Source of the DNA: Saprospirales bacterium
Lineage (GTDB): Bacteria > Bacteroidota > Bacteroidia > Chitinophagales > Saprospiraceae
Length of the DNA: 7,644 bases
Assembly: GCA_003448025.1 (NCBI GenBank)
Contig: DLXL01000639.1
Coordinates: 1-7,644 of the forward strand
Reading direction: 5' to 3'
Both the position numbers and the translations under genes were made by a program. Every line of letters starts with the position of its first letter. The first letter of the stretch is position 1. Shown here one piece after another: positions 1 through 7,644 of this stretch. The notes beneath the pieces were generated by a model. The model ran no database searches and was not told the origin of the DNA. It worked only from the letters and a program-made list of their open reading frames with translations.

Positions 1-42
1 TAAACCCATAAACCCATAAACCCAACAAACCCCACAAACCCC
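1..42. repeat. Telomere-like tandem repeat, 3 x TAAACCCA then 2 x ACAAACCCC
   Basis: Three exact 8-base units TAAACCCA fill 1-8, 9-16 and 17-24. Two exact 9-base units ACAAACCCC follow at 25-33 and 34-42. One strand is made only of A, C and T with regularly spaced C-runs, so the other strand carries regular G-runs of three or four. The array touches the left edge and may continue outside the window. It sits 72 bases before the likely start codon of the large plus-strand gene. There are no unique spacers, so it is not a CRISPR. Its role is unknown; it could be simple-sequence expansion, a protein-binding array or a dispersed intergenic repeat. Confidence 0.85.
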
Positions 43-43
43 A

Positions 44-51
44 TATCTTCA
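44..51 (+). promoter_or_regulatory. Weak candidate -7 promoter element (TATCTTCA)
   Basis: The Bacteroidota housekeeping -7 element is TAnnTTTG. TATCTTCA matches four of its six fixed positions and lies immediately after the tandem repeat, 62 bases before the ATG at 114. No TTG-type -33 element is present at the usual distance upstream, because that space is filled by the T-poor repeat. This is the best candidate in the 5' region, but it is weak. The real promoter may lie outside the window if the gene is part of a longer transcript. Confidence 0.25.
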
Positions 52-90
52 CACCAAATTTTCGTTCTTCAACGAGTATCGCTTATCTCT

Positions 91-110
91 CATTGTTCAT
101 CGTTCACCAT
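91..110. repeat. Short imperfect heptamer repeat before the start codon
   Basis: The tract CATTGTTCATCGTTCACCAT contains two imperfect 7-base copies (TGTTCAT and CGTTCAC) and ends four bases before the ATG at 114. It is pyrimidine-rich and offers no Shine-Dalgarno sequence, as is usual in Bacteroidota. The possible TTG start at 93 falls inside this tract, which favours the ATG at 114 as the real start. Confidence 0.4.
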
Positions 111-113
111 CCC

Positions 114-194
114 ATGCAAGAATTATATTCCCGTACCATTTACCGTCTGGTTTTTTATATGATTTTATCGTTCGTTGGCGAAATGGCCTGCGCT
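114..194 (+). other. Sec signal peptide of the large exported protein
   Basis: Residues 1-27 have two arginines in the n-region, a short hydrophobic core (Leu12 to Val21) and Ala25-Cys26-Ala27 before Gln28, which fits signal peptidase I cleavage. Cys26 is not preceded by a convincing lipobox (Glu-Met-Ala-Cys), so a lipoprotein is less likely. The core is rather short, which leaves some doubt. Confidence 0.7.
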
Positions 195-3100
195 CAAACA
201 CAACAAAAGTTTCCGGATAATGCGAATGAGTTCGTAGACAAACTTGGAGAGTTCATGACGCTTTCCAAACGTCCGGATATGGAAGAATCATTTGCTGTAT
301 TCCGGAAAATGCACAAAGGGGGAGGCTTCCCGGAATGGGAAATGAAGCGAATCATTTCCGTTTCCAATATGATGGCGAGCCAGAATCTTTCCTCTTTTCC
401 CTATTTCAAAAATTACATTAATGCCATTGTCGCTTCCAAAAACAACGCAGACACAACCATGTTCCGCCGTTGGCACGCTTTTTTGGAAGAGTCTTTTGCC
501 GGTCTGGAAAAAGGACGCGCCAAACCAGCCGGACTTCTCCTGGAATTTTCGGTGGATTTCATGGAACAAAAAGCTATCAAAACAGGTGAAGGTGGCTCCA
601 CAACCTGGAAACTTAAAGGCGGAACATATGATTTCGTTTACACCGATCGGGAACCAAGCCTGGTTTGTAAAGATATTATCCTCATTGGCACCCGGAAAAC
701 AGACTCCGTAACGATTTTTCAAACTTCAGGCTACTACCGCCCCTATCAACAGCTGTGGTATGGAACTGGCGGAAAGGTTACCTGGGCTGAGGCTGGCTTG
801 GATTCAACCATATACGCTTTGCTCACCAACTATAAGATAGAGGTGCAAAAGCCACTCTTCACCTGCGATACGGCTACCCTTTATTATCCGCTTTACTTCA
901 AAGACGGGATCAAAGGCAGCTTTGAAAACAATATTGTGGTGAGATCAAAAACGGCGACCTCCAAAGCCGATTCCTTGCAGAATTTCCAGTTTCCTCGTTT
1001 TCAATCTTTTGAAAAAGTGTTGAAAATCAATCGTATTGGCGATAACATTGAATATTTAGGCGGTTTCCGTTTAGCAGGAAACTCATTGTACGGGTTTGGT
1101 ACCGGAACAGAACCAGCCCAAATGACGGTGTACAATAAAAAGCGTCAAAGAGTCTTTCAGGGCAAAGCAGAACTATTCGTTATTCGGCGCGGAGTGAGCG
1201 TAGTGGCTGAAAATGTGGATGCAAAGCTGTACATGGATGCTGATTCTCTTTTCCATCCGGCAGCCGACTTCAGGATTGATATACCCAAGCAGGTGATTAC
1301 CCTGATGCGCGGAGAAAAGGGGTCGTCGAGAAATCCTTTCTTCTCTTCTTTTTATAACATGAACCTGAATACCGATAAGGTAAGCTGGCAACTCAATGCT
1401 GATTCATTGGAAATTGGCGGACATACAGGTATCAAAGGGGTGGCTAAAAAAGTAGAGTTTGAAAGCAGTAATTACTATGATCCCTCTGTATATTTAAAAA
1501 TGCAGGGACTGGCGAGTCATAATGCCGTAAGTACCCTTTATGCACTCTGGCTGAAAACGGACCAGGACAAGGAAGACAATGGCCGAATCGTTAAGGACAA
1601 TGAGTTTGCGATGGAAATTAATCCTAAATTTGATTATTCCAGTATCCAAAGTTTGCTGGCTCAAATGGTTGAAGAAGGGTTTATCAACTACTATTTTAGT
1701 CGACATGAAATTGAGTTGCGCGATAAATGTATTCACTATGCACTCGCCAGCCAGGGAAAAAAAGACTTTGATGCCATTAACATCATTTCTGAAAGTACCT
1801 CGTCCAATGCCCGATTGGATCTGAAAACCAAGGAGACCTCCATTTTTCAGGTAAAAAAACTGGAGCTCAGCAAACGTCAGAAAGTAGCGCTCATTCCGAA
1901 TGAAAATGAGCTTACCCTGCTAAAAAACAGAGATATGCGCTTTGGTGGCCGCCTCTTTGCAGGTATGACTTTGTTTCAGGGGCGTAATATGAGTTTCAAG
2001 TACGACAAGTTTGAAGTAGACTTTGATTCTGTACAGCACCTGGATTTTTACATTCCTACCGGAGAAACCGATAAAAACAACCAACCCATTGCCAATGCCA
2101 TGAGCTCAAACATTGAGCACCAGAGCGGCGCATTGCTGGTTGATGCCCCCAACAATAAATCCGGTAAGGAAGAACTGAATATCTTTCCTTCCCTGCAATC
2201 TAAAAAGTTTTCTTTTGTTTTCTACGATCAACCTACCACCCAAAGAGGGGTATATACCCGTGACTCCTTCTATTTCCGGCTGGATCCATTCAGTTTTAAT
2301 GGCCTGGATTCTTATACCAAAGAGCAATTAAAGTTCAACGGACAATTATTTCCGGCCACCATTTTCCCACCTTTTAAGGAAACAATTATCGTTCGTGATG
2401 AAGACAAATCTTTTGGATTTGTACACAAAACACCAACAGCCGGTTATCCAACATATACTAAAAAAGGAAACTTTATTGGTGCACTTGACCTGAGTAACAA
2501 GGGATTGCTGGGAAGAGGCAAACTGGAGTACCTAACGGCCGACATTGAATCGGAAGACTTGATTTTCAGACCAAAACAAACCACAGGTACAGCCAAAAAG
2601 TTCTTCATGGAAGAAGACCGGGCCAGTGCCGTAAAAGTTCCGCAAGCTAAAGGGGAGGAGGTATCTGTAAACTGGCTACCGTTCAAAGATTCCATGTATG
2701 TAACCAGTAAGGCGAAAGCTTTTGAACTGTTTAAAGCCCCCGGTTATACCCACAAAGGCGTTTTAATCCTTACCCCATCCGGGTTGAAAGGAAATGGCGA
2801 ATTCGAATGGACCGAAGGTAAGCTCACGTCAATAATTATTTCCTATGGCCCTTTCCAGGCTACTGTTGATACAGGTAATCTGGAGATTAAATCGCTGGAT
2901 CAAAAAGGAATTGCACTGGACTCCAGAAATGTAAAAGGCGACCTGGATTTCGACAAGCAAAAAGGGCAGTTTAAAGCGAACCTGCTTTCCGGAAATACAA
3001 CACTTCCGCTTGACCAGTACAGGACCTCTATGAACGAGTTTTCCTGGAATATGAAGGCCAAAACCATTGAATTTAAAGCAGATCCTAATCGCCCGGGTAT

Positions 3101-4691
3101 ATTTACATCCATTGATCCCAAGCAGGATTCATTGTCGTTCAATGGGAAAACAGCGCTTTATGATATGAATACCAACCTCCTTAAAGTAGGGGGCGTCAAA
3201 CAAATCAAAGCCGCCGATGCGTTCATAAATATCCCGGACACAAGCGATATTTTTATCCAGCCAGGGGGGCGTATGCGTACCATTTACAATGCGCAGATCG
3301 TGGCAGACACCGTGAGTAAGTACCATACAATCAACAAGGCAACGGTTGACATCGGAGGTAAATTCTTGTATAAAGCCACCGGTTTTTATGAGTATAATAT
3401 TCCGGGTTATAATCAGGAAGTCTTCTTTAATGATATCCAGGGAAAATACCAGACCATCAAAAATGGTGAACGTAAGGTTCAGACCTTTGCGACGGCAGAA
3501 ATTCCGGAGAAAGACAGTTTCCGGGTGGATGTAAAAACACTGTTTAAGGGGGATATGATCTTGAATTCAAGCTCCCAAAACATGACTTTCAAAGGGTATG
3601 GACGCTTGTTAGCAGACAAACTTCCGGTAACCAATTGGTTCACTTTGCAAACGGAAATCGATCGTAAAGACCCGGTAATTCAGGTGAAACTCGCTCAAGA
3701 CGCTGATGACAGCCCAATGGTTACCGGCTTCTACGTGAGCCGTGAAACAGGTGAGATGTATCCACGTATTATGCTCCCGGCCCTTCAACGTGTTGACCGC
3801 CCGATCATTGACTGCAAACATGTGTACAAATATGAACCCGCCAACGACCGTTTTATTTTTGGCGACTCTCTGAAAGTACTGGGTAAGTCTGAACGTGGCG
3901 CCAAAATGGTTTTTGATAACCGTGTGGGTACTGTGAATGCGGAAGGCCCTATGAATATCTGCGCCGGTCTTGAACTTATGAGTGTGAAAGCTGCAGGCAG
4001 AATCAAGTCAGATTATAACACCGTGACGGATAGTACCTATTTTGATGTTACGGCAGAGTTTATCTCAGCGATTGAACTTACCCTGCCGCCCAAACTGGTG
4101 GAATTGATGATAAACGAGATTAAAGCAGCTACGTTTGATGCAATGCCATCCGTTTATAATACCAATATGGCTTTTTATCAGCCAGCGCTGCATGAATTTG
4201 TGAGCGATGAAAAAGATTGGGAAGAAGTGCTCTCCAATGCACGGGGTAATGCCATTATGTTGCCTAAAAAGGACGACAAGTTTGCCTTTGTATTCGGCCG
4301 ACAGTCTGTGTTGTGGAACAATGAGTACTCCAGCTTTTTTACCCTGGAGGATCGTATTCCAGTGATCAGTATCGCAGGCCAGCCAATCAATAAGTCGCTA
4401 AATGTGATGATTCAGTACAAAATGCCAAAGAACGGCGATGACGGGATGAGCTTCTATATCAAGGCTTCTGCCGAATTGTGGTATTGCTTTGGTTATCAAA
4501 GCGATGAGAAAGGGGCATTGCTGAATATTACGTCGAGTAGCACCAAATTTAATGACTTACTGGCCAGTATGAAAGCCAAGGATCTGATGATAAAAATGCC
4601 AAATGGCAAAACTTTGGAAATTGCGTTAGTGGATCCCAGCAGCGCTAACAATTTTATTAACAAGGTTCGAAACGGACGGATCAAGCAATAA
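114..4691 (+). CDS. Very large exported beta-rich protein of unknown function
   Basis: The product has about 1525 residues. The start is the ATG at 114, which gives a signal peptide: basic n-region with Arg7 and Arg11, hydrophobic core 12-21, and an Ala-Cys-Ala site before Gln28. The in-frame TTG at 93 would add seven residues from a repeat tract. No transmembrane helix is obvious after the signal. The body alternates short hydrophobic and polar segments typical of beta-strands. Similar units include GGRLF at 611-615, GLLGRGKLEY at 797-806, GLKGNGEFEW at 890-899, VGGVKQIKAADAFI from 1025 and FKGYGRLLADKLP at 1159-1171. The C-terminus is a compact region containing AELWYCFGYQ from 1454; there is no T9SS tail, so a periplasmic or outer-membrane location is inferred. 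It resembles long hypothetical proteins I recall from Bacteroidota, but I cannot name a family. An LptA- or AsmA-like beta-scaffold is only a speculation. The frame is intact throughout and ends at TAA, facing the protease gene. Confidence 0.9.
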   Translation: MQELYSRTIYRLVFYMILSFVGEMACAQTQQKFPDNANEFVDKLGEFMTLSKRPDMEESFAVFRKMHKGGGFPEWEMKRIISVSNMMASQNLSSFPYFKNYINAIVASKNNADTTMFRRWHAFLEESFAGLEKGRAKPAGLLLEFSVDFMEQKAIKTGEGGSTTWKLKGGTYDFVYTDREPSLVCKDIILIGTRKTDSVTIFQTSGYYRPYQQLWYGTGGKVTWAEAGLDSTIYALLTNYKIEVQKPLFTCDTATLYYPLYFKDGIKGSFENNIVVRSKTATSKADSLQNFQFPRFQSFEKVLKINRIGDNIEYLGGFRLAGNSLYGFGTGTEPAQMTVYNKKRQRVFQGKAELFVIRRGVSVVAENVDAKLYMDADSLFHPAADFRIDIPKQVITLMRGEKGSSRNPFFSSFYNMNLNTDKVSWQLNADSLEIGGHTGIKGVAKKVEFESSNYYDPSVYLKMQGLASHNAVSTLYALWLKTDQDKEDNGRIVKDNEFAMEINPKFDYSSIQSLLAQMVEEGFINYYFSRHEIELRDKCIHYALASQGKKDFDAINIISESTSSNARLDLKTKETSIFQVKKLELSKRQKVALIPNENELTLLKNRDMRFGGRLFAGMTLFQGRNMSFKYDKFEVDFDSVQHLDFYIPTGETDKNNQPIANAMSSNIEHQSGALLVDAPNNKSGKEELNIFPSLQSKKFSFVFYDQPTTQRGVYTRDSFYFRLDPFSFNGLDSYTKEQLKFNGQLFPATIFPPFKETIIVRDEDKSFGFVHKTPTAGYPTYTKKGNFIGALDLSNKGLLGRGKLEYLTADIESEDLIFRPKQTTGTAKKFFMEEDRASAVKVPQAKGEEVSVNWLPFKDSMYVTSKAKAFELFKAPGYTHKGVLILTPSGLKGNGEFEWTEGKLTSIIISYGPFQATVDTGNLEIKSLDQKGIALDSRNVKGDLDFDKQKGQFKANLLSGNTTLPLDQYRTSMNEFSWNMKAKTIEFKADPNRPGIFTSIDPKQDSLSFNGKTALYDMNTNLLKVGGVKQIKAADAFINIPDTSDIFIQPGGRMRTIYNAQIVADTVSKYHTINKATVDIGGKFLYKATGFYEYNIPGYNQEVFFNDIQGKYQTIKNGERKVQTFATAEIPEKDSFRVDVKTLFKGDMILNSSSQNMTFKGYGRLLADKLPVTNWFTLQTEIDRKDPVIQVKLAQDADDSPMVTGFYVSRETGEMYPRIMLPALQRVDRPIIDCKHVYKYEPANDRFIFGDSLKVLGKSERGAKMVFDNRVGTVNAEGPMNICAGLELMSVKAAGRIKSDYNTVTDSTYFDVTAEFISAIELTLPPKLVELMINEIKAATFDAMPSVYNTNMAFYQPALHEFVSDEKDWEEVLSNARGNAIMLPKKDDKFAFVFGRQSVLWNNEYSSFFTLEDRIPVISIAGQPINKSLNVMIQYKMPKNGDDGMSFYIKASAELWYCFGYQSDEKGALLNITSSSTKFNDLLASMKAKDLMIKMPNGKTLEIALVDPSSANNFINKVRNGRIKQ

Positions 4692-4740
4692 CATACAAGG
4701 CAAGAAAAAGGTAAGACTGGCTAATCTATTTCAAATGTCA

Positions 4741-4776
4741 GAAGGGGTTATTTGGCAAACGCCAAATAACCCCTTC
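4741..4776. terminator. Perfect 16-bp hairpin between convergent genes; probable bidirectional terminator
   Basis: The left arm GAAGGGGTTATTTGGC (4741-4756) is exactly complementary to the right arm GCCAAATAACCCCTTC (4761-4776), with a four-base AAAC loop. It begins 49 bases after the plus-strand stop and ends 12 bases before the minus-strand stop at 4789-4791, so it can serve both transcripts. No long U-tract follows on either strand, only mixed AT-rich sequence. It is therefore not a textbook intrinsic terminator and may also act as a 3'-end stabiliser. The position and perfect pairing make a transcription-end role likely. Confidence 0.75.
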
Positions 4777-4788
4777 GTACTTGTAAAC

Positions 4789-7644
4789 TTATATCTTCAC
4801 CACCTTTGTGGTAGCCCTGACTCCGCTCTCCAGATGAATGGCAAGGAAATAGATTCCTTCAGGGATCTCAGTGAGCGAAAGATTGAAAAAGTCGCCTTGA
4901 ACCTGATGGCCTCTCAGAATTCTTCCGTTCACATCCTGGATTTGAATGTGCTTTATTGCCTCTTTTGCTTCAATTCGAATGAGGTCTTGTGCAGGATTAG
5001 GATAAACAAGTATCTGTTCGGGCAATGCTGGTTGTAAGGTTCCCACAGTGGTGCTTAAACGGAGATTATCCAGCAACACCACATCGTCGTTTGCAATAGA
5101 ATTAGCATTCAACTGCCAATCTCCTAATTCTGTGTAAAAGATAAGTGTTACAGCACCTTTAAATTGTGCCGGCAAAGGAATGTTCTTACTTTCAATACTC
5201 CCCTCTGGTTGCCCGTAAAAAACTTCTTTCCCGGATTGATTGCCATCCCATCGTGCCTGCAGCATACTGCTGAATAAAAAACCTTCTGCCTGGGCAGTTT
5301 CATTTCGAAACATAGCGAGATCAAAGCTTAATCCTGGATTTGAATTGCCGGTCATGTCTACGCATGCACGAATGGAAGCGGTAATTCCAATGTGGTTAAT
5401 TTGTTCAAAAACGGAGAGTGGCTCCGGACAACGGTTTATATAAATTTCGTCCTGGAAAGCACCTGTACTCCCAAAAAAATGACTGTTTTGGTACTGAAAG
5501 ATATCGCCAGTTCCTCCTCCATAACCCAGATCCAAGTAATTGTCCTCTCCGTTATTCTCTTCAAAATTATTGAAATAATTTCCCGTAATCGGTTGATAGA
5601 AAGAGTTGAAGAGCTCTGTATACTGATTATTGAGTAAATCCGGGTCACCTTCATGAATCAATTCATAGGTTAGACTACCACTGAGCAAAGGTATATGCCA
5701 ATAAACGGAAGTGTTTGAGCCTCCGGCCAGGTCGCCGGGCAGGGAATAAGTCTCGGACCAGATCAGGTTGGATTGTTCATCTGTAATATTGAAGGTTAAA
5801 ACTGTACCTGCGGAAACAGGCTCGCAACTGTTATTGGTCACTATAAATGTCATTTGAAGCGAATCGGCGAAACACTCCGGTTCAAGGGTGTAGGTATAAA
5901 TCGATAGATCATCTGATTCATGTTCTACAATATTATAAATGCCATAGGCAAAATTGTTTGATGGATCCTCGTCATTCACCTGAAGGGTAATGTCAATAAA
6001 TACAAAAGCAGGTACATCCTTTTCATACCAATTGTTCACCTCGAATGTGTATGTTTCTCCGGGAGCAATAGGTACTGTCAACGGGTAGGTAAAATTTGGA
6101 TTGGAAGGGGACCCTGATAACAAAACGGAACCTCCAGTTGCGGGATCATATGCTTCACCACTCCTATTTACTACCTTGACTTTTATAGGAAGATATCCTC
6201 CTAATCCACATATAGAAGTGTTCCAGTTTTGCTCTCCCACCACTGTCAGGTCCAAGGCCCCGAAGGTTGAAGCAGGCAACCCCACAGCCTTCCAGGCCTC
6301 TTTCACATCCTGAACTTCAGAAGATCCCTGGCCATATATTTCCTCCGCCGCCGCTACTGAGTATTGATAAAAACTATTGTAATCAGAACTTTCTGTCAGA
6401 TAAGCCTTATTGGTCTGGAACACGATCTGTGTTGCCTTGTCAAATCCCAGGCCGGTAATTTGGTACGCTGTGCCCGCTTCATTCATCCCCTGCTTGCCAT
6501 CCACCAGCATAGAAAACCAAAGATTCCCTATCGCACTGTTGGTATGAACACCATTACCAGCCTCCCAAAATAAACCATTATACATCGCGGGCATTTCCAG
6601 ACTGTTTGGGTCGTTCATCCTTCTGAATGGCTCTGACTCCGGATTGATGATAAAGCTTTCCCCTAACGACCAGTTGTGATCGTCAGGAGCGCTCTTGTAT
6701 TCCAGCAGTTTGCCAAAAATGTCTGCAAGACTTTCATTGATTGCACCTGATTCTCCGGAATAAACCAGTCTGGAGGTATAGTCAATCATGCCATGTGTAA
6801 ATTCATGCCCAACTACTTCCAGGGTAGTCAACGGGCCATAATTACAATCTCCATCCCCAAAACTGGAAAACTCTCCATCCCAATAGGCATTCACCAAGCC
6901 TGGGCCGCCTGCATGTACCCGCACCTTCAGTGCTTTGCCTAATCCATCCTGGCCCTTCCAGCCAAAAGATTCAAGCATCACATCGTAGTATTCCTGGGTA
7001 CAATAGTGGGCATCCAGCGCTACTTCATCCATGTTGGCATTCGTCAAATCCCAATGCGAATCGGTATTGGTAAATAGATCTCCATTGTCATGAAAGATAA
7101 AAATCCCTTCGCCTCTAGTTGGGTCCCGAAGGATAAACGCTTGCGGTCCAATGGAATCTGTAATGATTTGCTGCACGCCATAATACTTGGTTTGTGCGGT
7201 GCTCGGAACGCCATGTTGCAAAATCAGCGGGAAATCACAAATGATCTTTCCTCCTGTAGCTTCTATAAAATACTGATGTTTATTTGCCGGTTCAGTTGCT
7301 ACCAAATTTACCTGATAAACCAATGCCAAATCCTCCGAAACCTTCGGGAAGGCCGGGTCAATGAGCATTAGTTTAACGGAACTTAACTTGTCGTTGTACT
7401 TATGGGCTTTCATGGCACGTTTCGCTATAACCATTGCAGTTTGTTGGTCCATACCCGGCTTGACGGATGTTTTGACCTGCGGACTATATCGCCCGCTTGC
7501 ACGGACAACTTGCCCATTCTGCTCATGCAAAATATAGGTGTTACCAAAAATCGGCACTCCCAAATGGATTTGCTGATATTTATAATGAACATAACCATTT
7601 TGCCCTGGTACCGTTTCTGCCAGTACCATACGGGAATCAGGGTG
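4789..7644 (-). CDS. M4 thermolysin-like zinc metallopeptidase with T9SS sorting domain, N-terminus cut by window edge
   Basis: This is a secreted endopeptidase of family M4. The frame is open to the right edge (His-Pro-Asp-Ser-Arg precede the first visible Met), so the signal peptide and the start of the propeptide are missing. Numbering is from the Met codon at 7629-7627. Domains are: FTP propeptide about 12-48, with HYKYQQIHLGVPIFG; PepSY-like propeptide 56-133; catalytic domain about 143-452; two CARDB-like beta domains 459-567 and 574-674; jelly-roll/MAM-like domain about 684-860 ending in VVLLDNLRL; T9SS type A tail 875-946. The zinc site is HEFTH at 275-279 plus Glu299 in NESLAD, with the thermolysin spacing of 24 residues. 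Glu276 is the catalytic base, Tyr290 and His362 match Tyr157 and His231, Arg336 matches Arg203, and Asn247 matches Asn112. The position of thermolysin Asp226 is Ala357. The propeptide should keep the enzyme inactive until export. The role is probably extracellular protein degradation; the substrate is unknown. Family assignment is very secure. Confidence 0.96.
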   Translation of the reverse strand, partial: HPDSRMVLAETVPGQNGYVHYKYQQIHLGVPIFGNTYILHEQNGQVVRASGRYSPQVKTSVKPGMDQQTAMVIAKRAMKAHKYNDKLSSVKLMLIDPAFPKVSEDLALVYQVNLVATEPANKHQYFIEATGGKIICDFPLILQHGVPSTAQTKYYGVQQIITDSIGPQAFILRDPTRGEGIFIFHDNGDLFTNTDSHWDLTNANMDEVALDAHYCTQEYYDVMLESFGWKGQDGLGKALKVRVHAGGPGLVNAYWDGEFSSFGDGDCNYGPLTTLEVVGHEFTHGMIDYTSRLVYSGESGAINESLADIFGKLLEYKSAPDDHNWSLGESFIINPESEPFRRMNDPNSLEMPAMYNGLFWEAGNGVHTNSAIGNLWFSMLVDGKQGMNEAGTAYQITGLGFDKATQIVFQTNKAYLTESSDYNSFYQYSVAAAEEIYGQGSSEVQDVKEAWKAVGLPASTFGALDLTVVGEQNWNTSICGLGGYLPIKVKVVNRSGEAYDPATGGSVLLSGSPSNPNFTYPLTVPIAPGETYTFEVNNWYEKDVPAFVFIDITLQVNDEDPSNNFAYGIYNIVEHESDDLSIYTYTLEPECFADSLQMTFIVTNNSCEPVSAGTVLTFNITDEQSNLIWSETYSLPGDLAGGSNTSVYWHIPLLSGSLTYELIHEGDPDLLNNQYTELFNSFYQPITGNYFNNFEENNGEDNYLDLGYGGGTGDIFQYQNSHFFGSTGAFQDEIYINRCPEPLSVFEQINHIGITASIRACVDMTGNSNPGLSFDLAMFRNETAQAEGFLFSSMLQARWDGNQSGKEVFYGQPEGSIESKNIPLPAQFKGAVTLIFYTELGDWQLNANSIANDDVVLLDNLRLSTTVGTLQPALPEQILVYPNPAQDLIRIEAKEAIKHIQIQDVNGRILRGHQVQGDFFNLSLTEIPEGIYFLAIHLESGVRATTKVVKI
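4792..5007 (-). other. T9SS type A C-terminal sorting domain of the M4 protease
   Basis: The last 72 residues (875-946) begin with VYPNPAQDLIRIE, contain IQIQDVNGRIL, then IPEGIYFLAIHLESG and end in TTKVVKI. These are the successive motifs of the T9SS type A sorting domain: YPNP start, D-x-x-G-R turn, G-x-Y strand and a basic hydrophobic end. In this family the tail directs transport through the outer membrane and is removed by the sortase-like PorU, often with attachment to lipopolysaccharide. The full T9SS machinery must be elsewhere in the genome. Confidence 0.93.

Noticed and set aside
1..42. Possible CRISPR array at the left edge.
   Set aside because: The units are 8-9 bases and directly adjacent with no spacers, and no cas genes are present.
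62..75. Small hairpin TCGTT-CTTC-AACGA in the 5' leader.
   Set aside because: Only five base pairs, which is expected by chance, with no sign of a known riboregulator.
93..113. Upstream TTG start for the large gene.
   Set aside because: It would add seven residues encoded by a short repeat tract before the signal peptide; the ATG at 114 gives a normal signal peptide by itself.
183..191. Possible lipoprotein lipobox ending at Cys26 of the large protein.
   Set aside because: The preceding residues are Glu-Met-Ala, a poor lipobox, whereas Ala-Cys-Ala followed by Gln fits signal peptidase I.
288..722. A 144-codon minus-strand open frame inside the large gene.
   Set aside because: It is fully antisense to a continuous exported-protein frame, has no domain-like sequence and no upstream signals, so it is treated as a chance frame.
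3264..3269. A run of six G inside the large gene, as a possible phase-variation tract.
   Set aside because: Six bases is short for slipped-strand switching, the tract is deep inside the gene and the frame is intact.
4735..5037. A 100-codon plus-strand open frame beginning near the hairpin.
   Set aside because: It starts just before the terminator hairpin, runs through the antisense of the protease T9SS tail and has no recognisable protein features. It is a shadow of the minus-strand gene.

Overview
The window looks like chromosomal DNA from a member of the Bacteroidota. The main evidence is a type A C-terminal sorting domain of the type IX secretion system (T9SS), which is largely confined to that phylum, on the minus-strand protease. 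Supporting signs are no purine-rich Shine-Dalgarno sequence before the plus-strand gene, moderate GC content (judged by eye), and the style of the large plus-strand protein. A short telomere-like intergenic repeat (TAAACCCA) would fit the Saprospiria or a related environmental lineage, but that placement is only an inference.

Layout: bases 1-113 are non-coding. They hold a tandem repeat (three TAAACCCA units, then two ACAAACCCC units), a weak candidate promoter and a second short repeated tract. Bases 114-4691 (+) encode one very large exported protein of about 1525 residues with a signal peptide. It is rich in predicted beta-strand, has internal GL-x-G-x-G repeats and has no function I can name. 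Bases 4692-4788 are the gap between the two convergent stop codons and contain a perfect 16-bp hairpin, probably a shared bidirectional terminator. Bases 4789-7644 (-) encode most of a multidomain M4 (thermolysin-like) zinc metallopeptidase. Its N-terminus, including the signal peptide, lies beyond the right edge.

The two genes converge, so they are not an operon and nothing shows that they work together. Both products appear to be exported. The plus-strand protein has a Sec signal and no T9SS tail, so it probably stays in the periplasm or at the outer membrane. The protease carries a propeptide, catalytic domain, two CARDB-like beta domains, a jelly-roll/MAM-like domain and a T9SS tail, which indicates release to the cell surface or medium for protein degradation. 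I see no RNA genes, insertion sequences, CRISPR arrays or defence genes. The least explained items are the giant unknown protein, the tandem repeat beside its start, and a substitution at a conserved active-site position of the protease.
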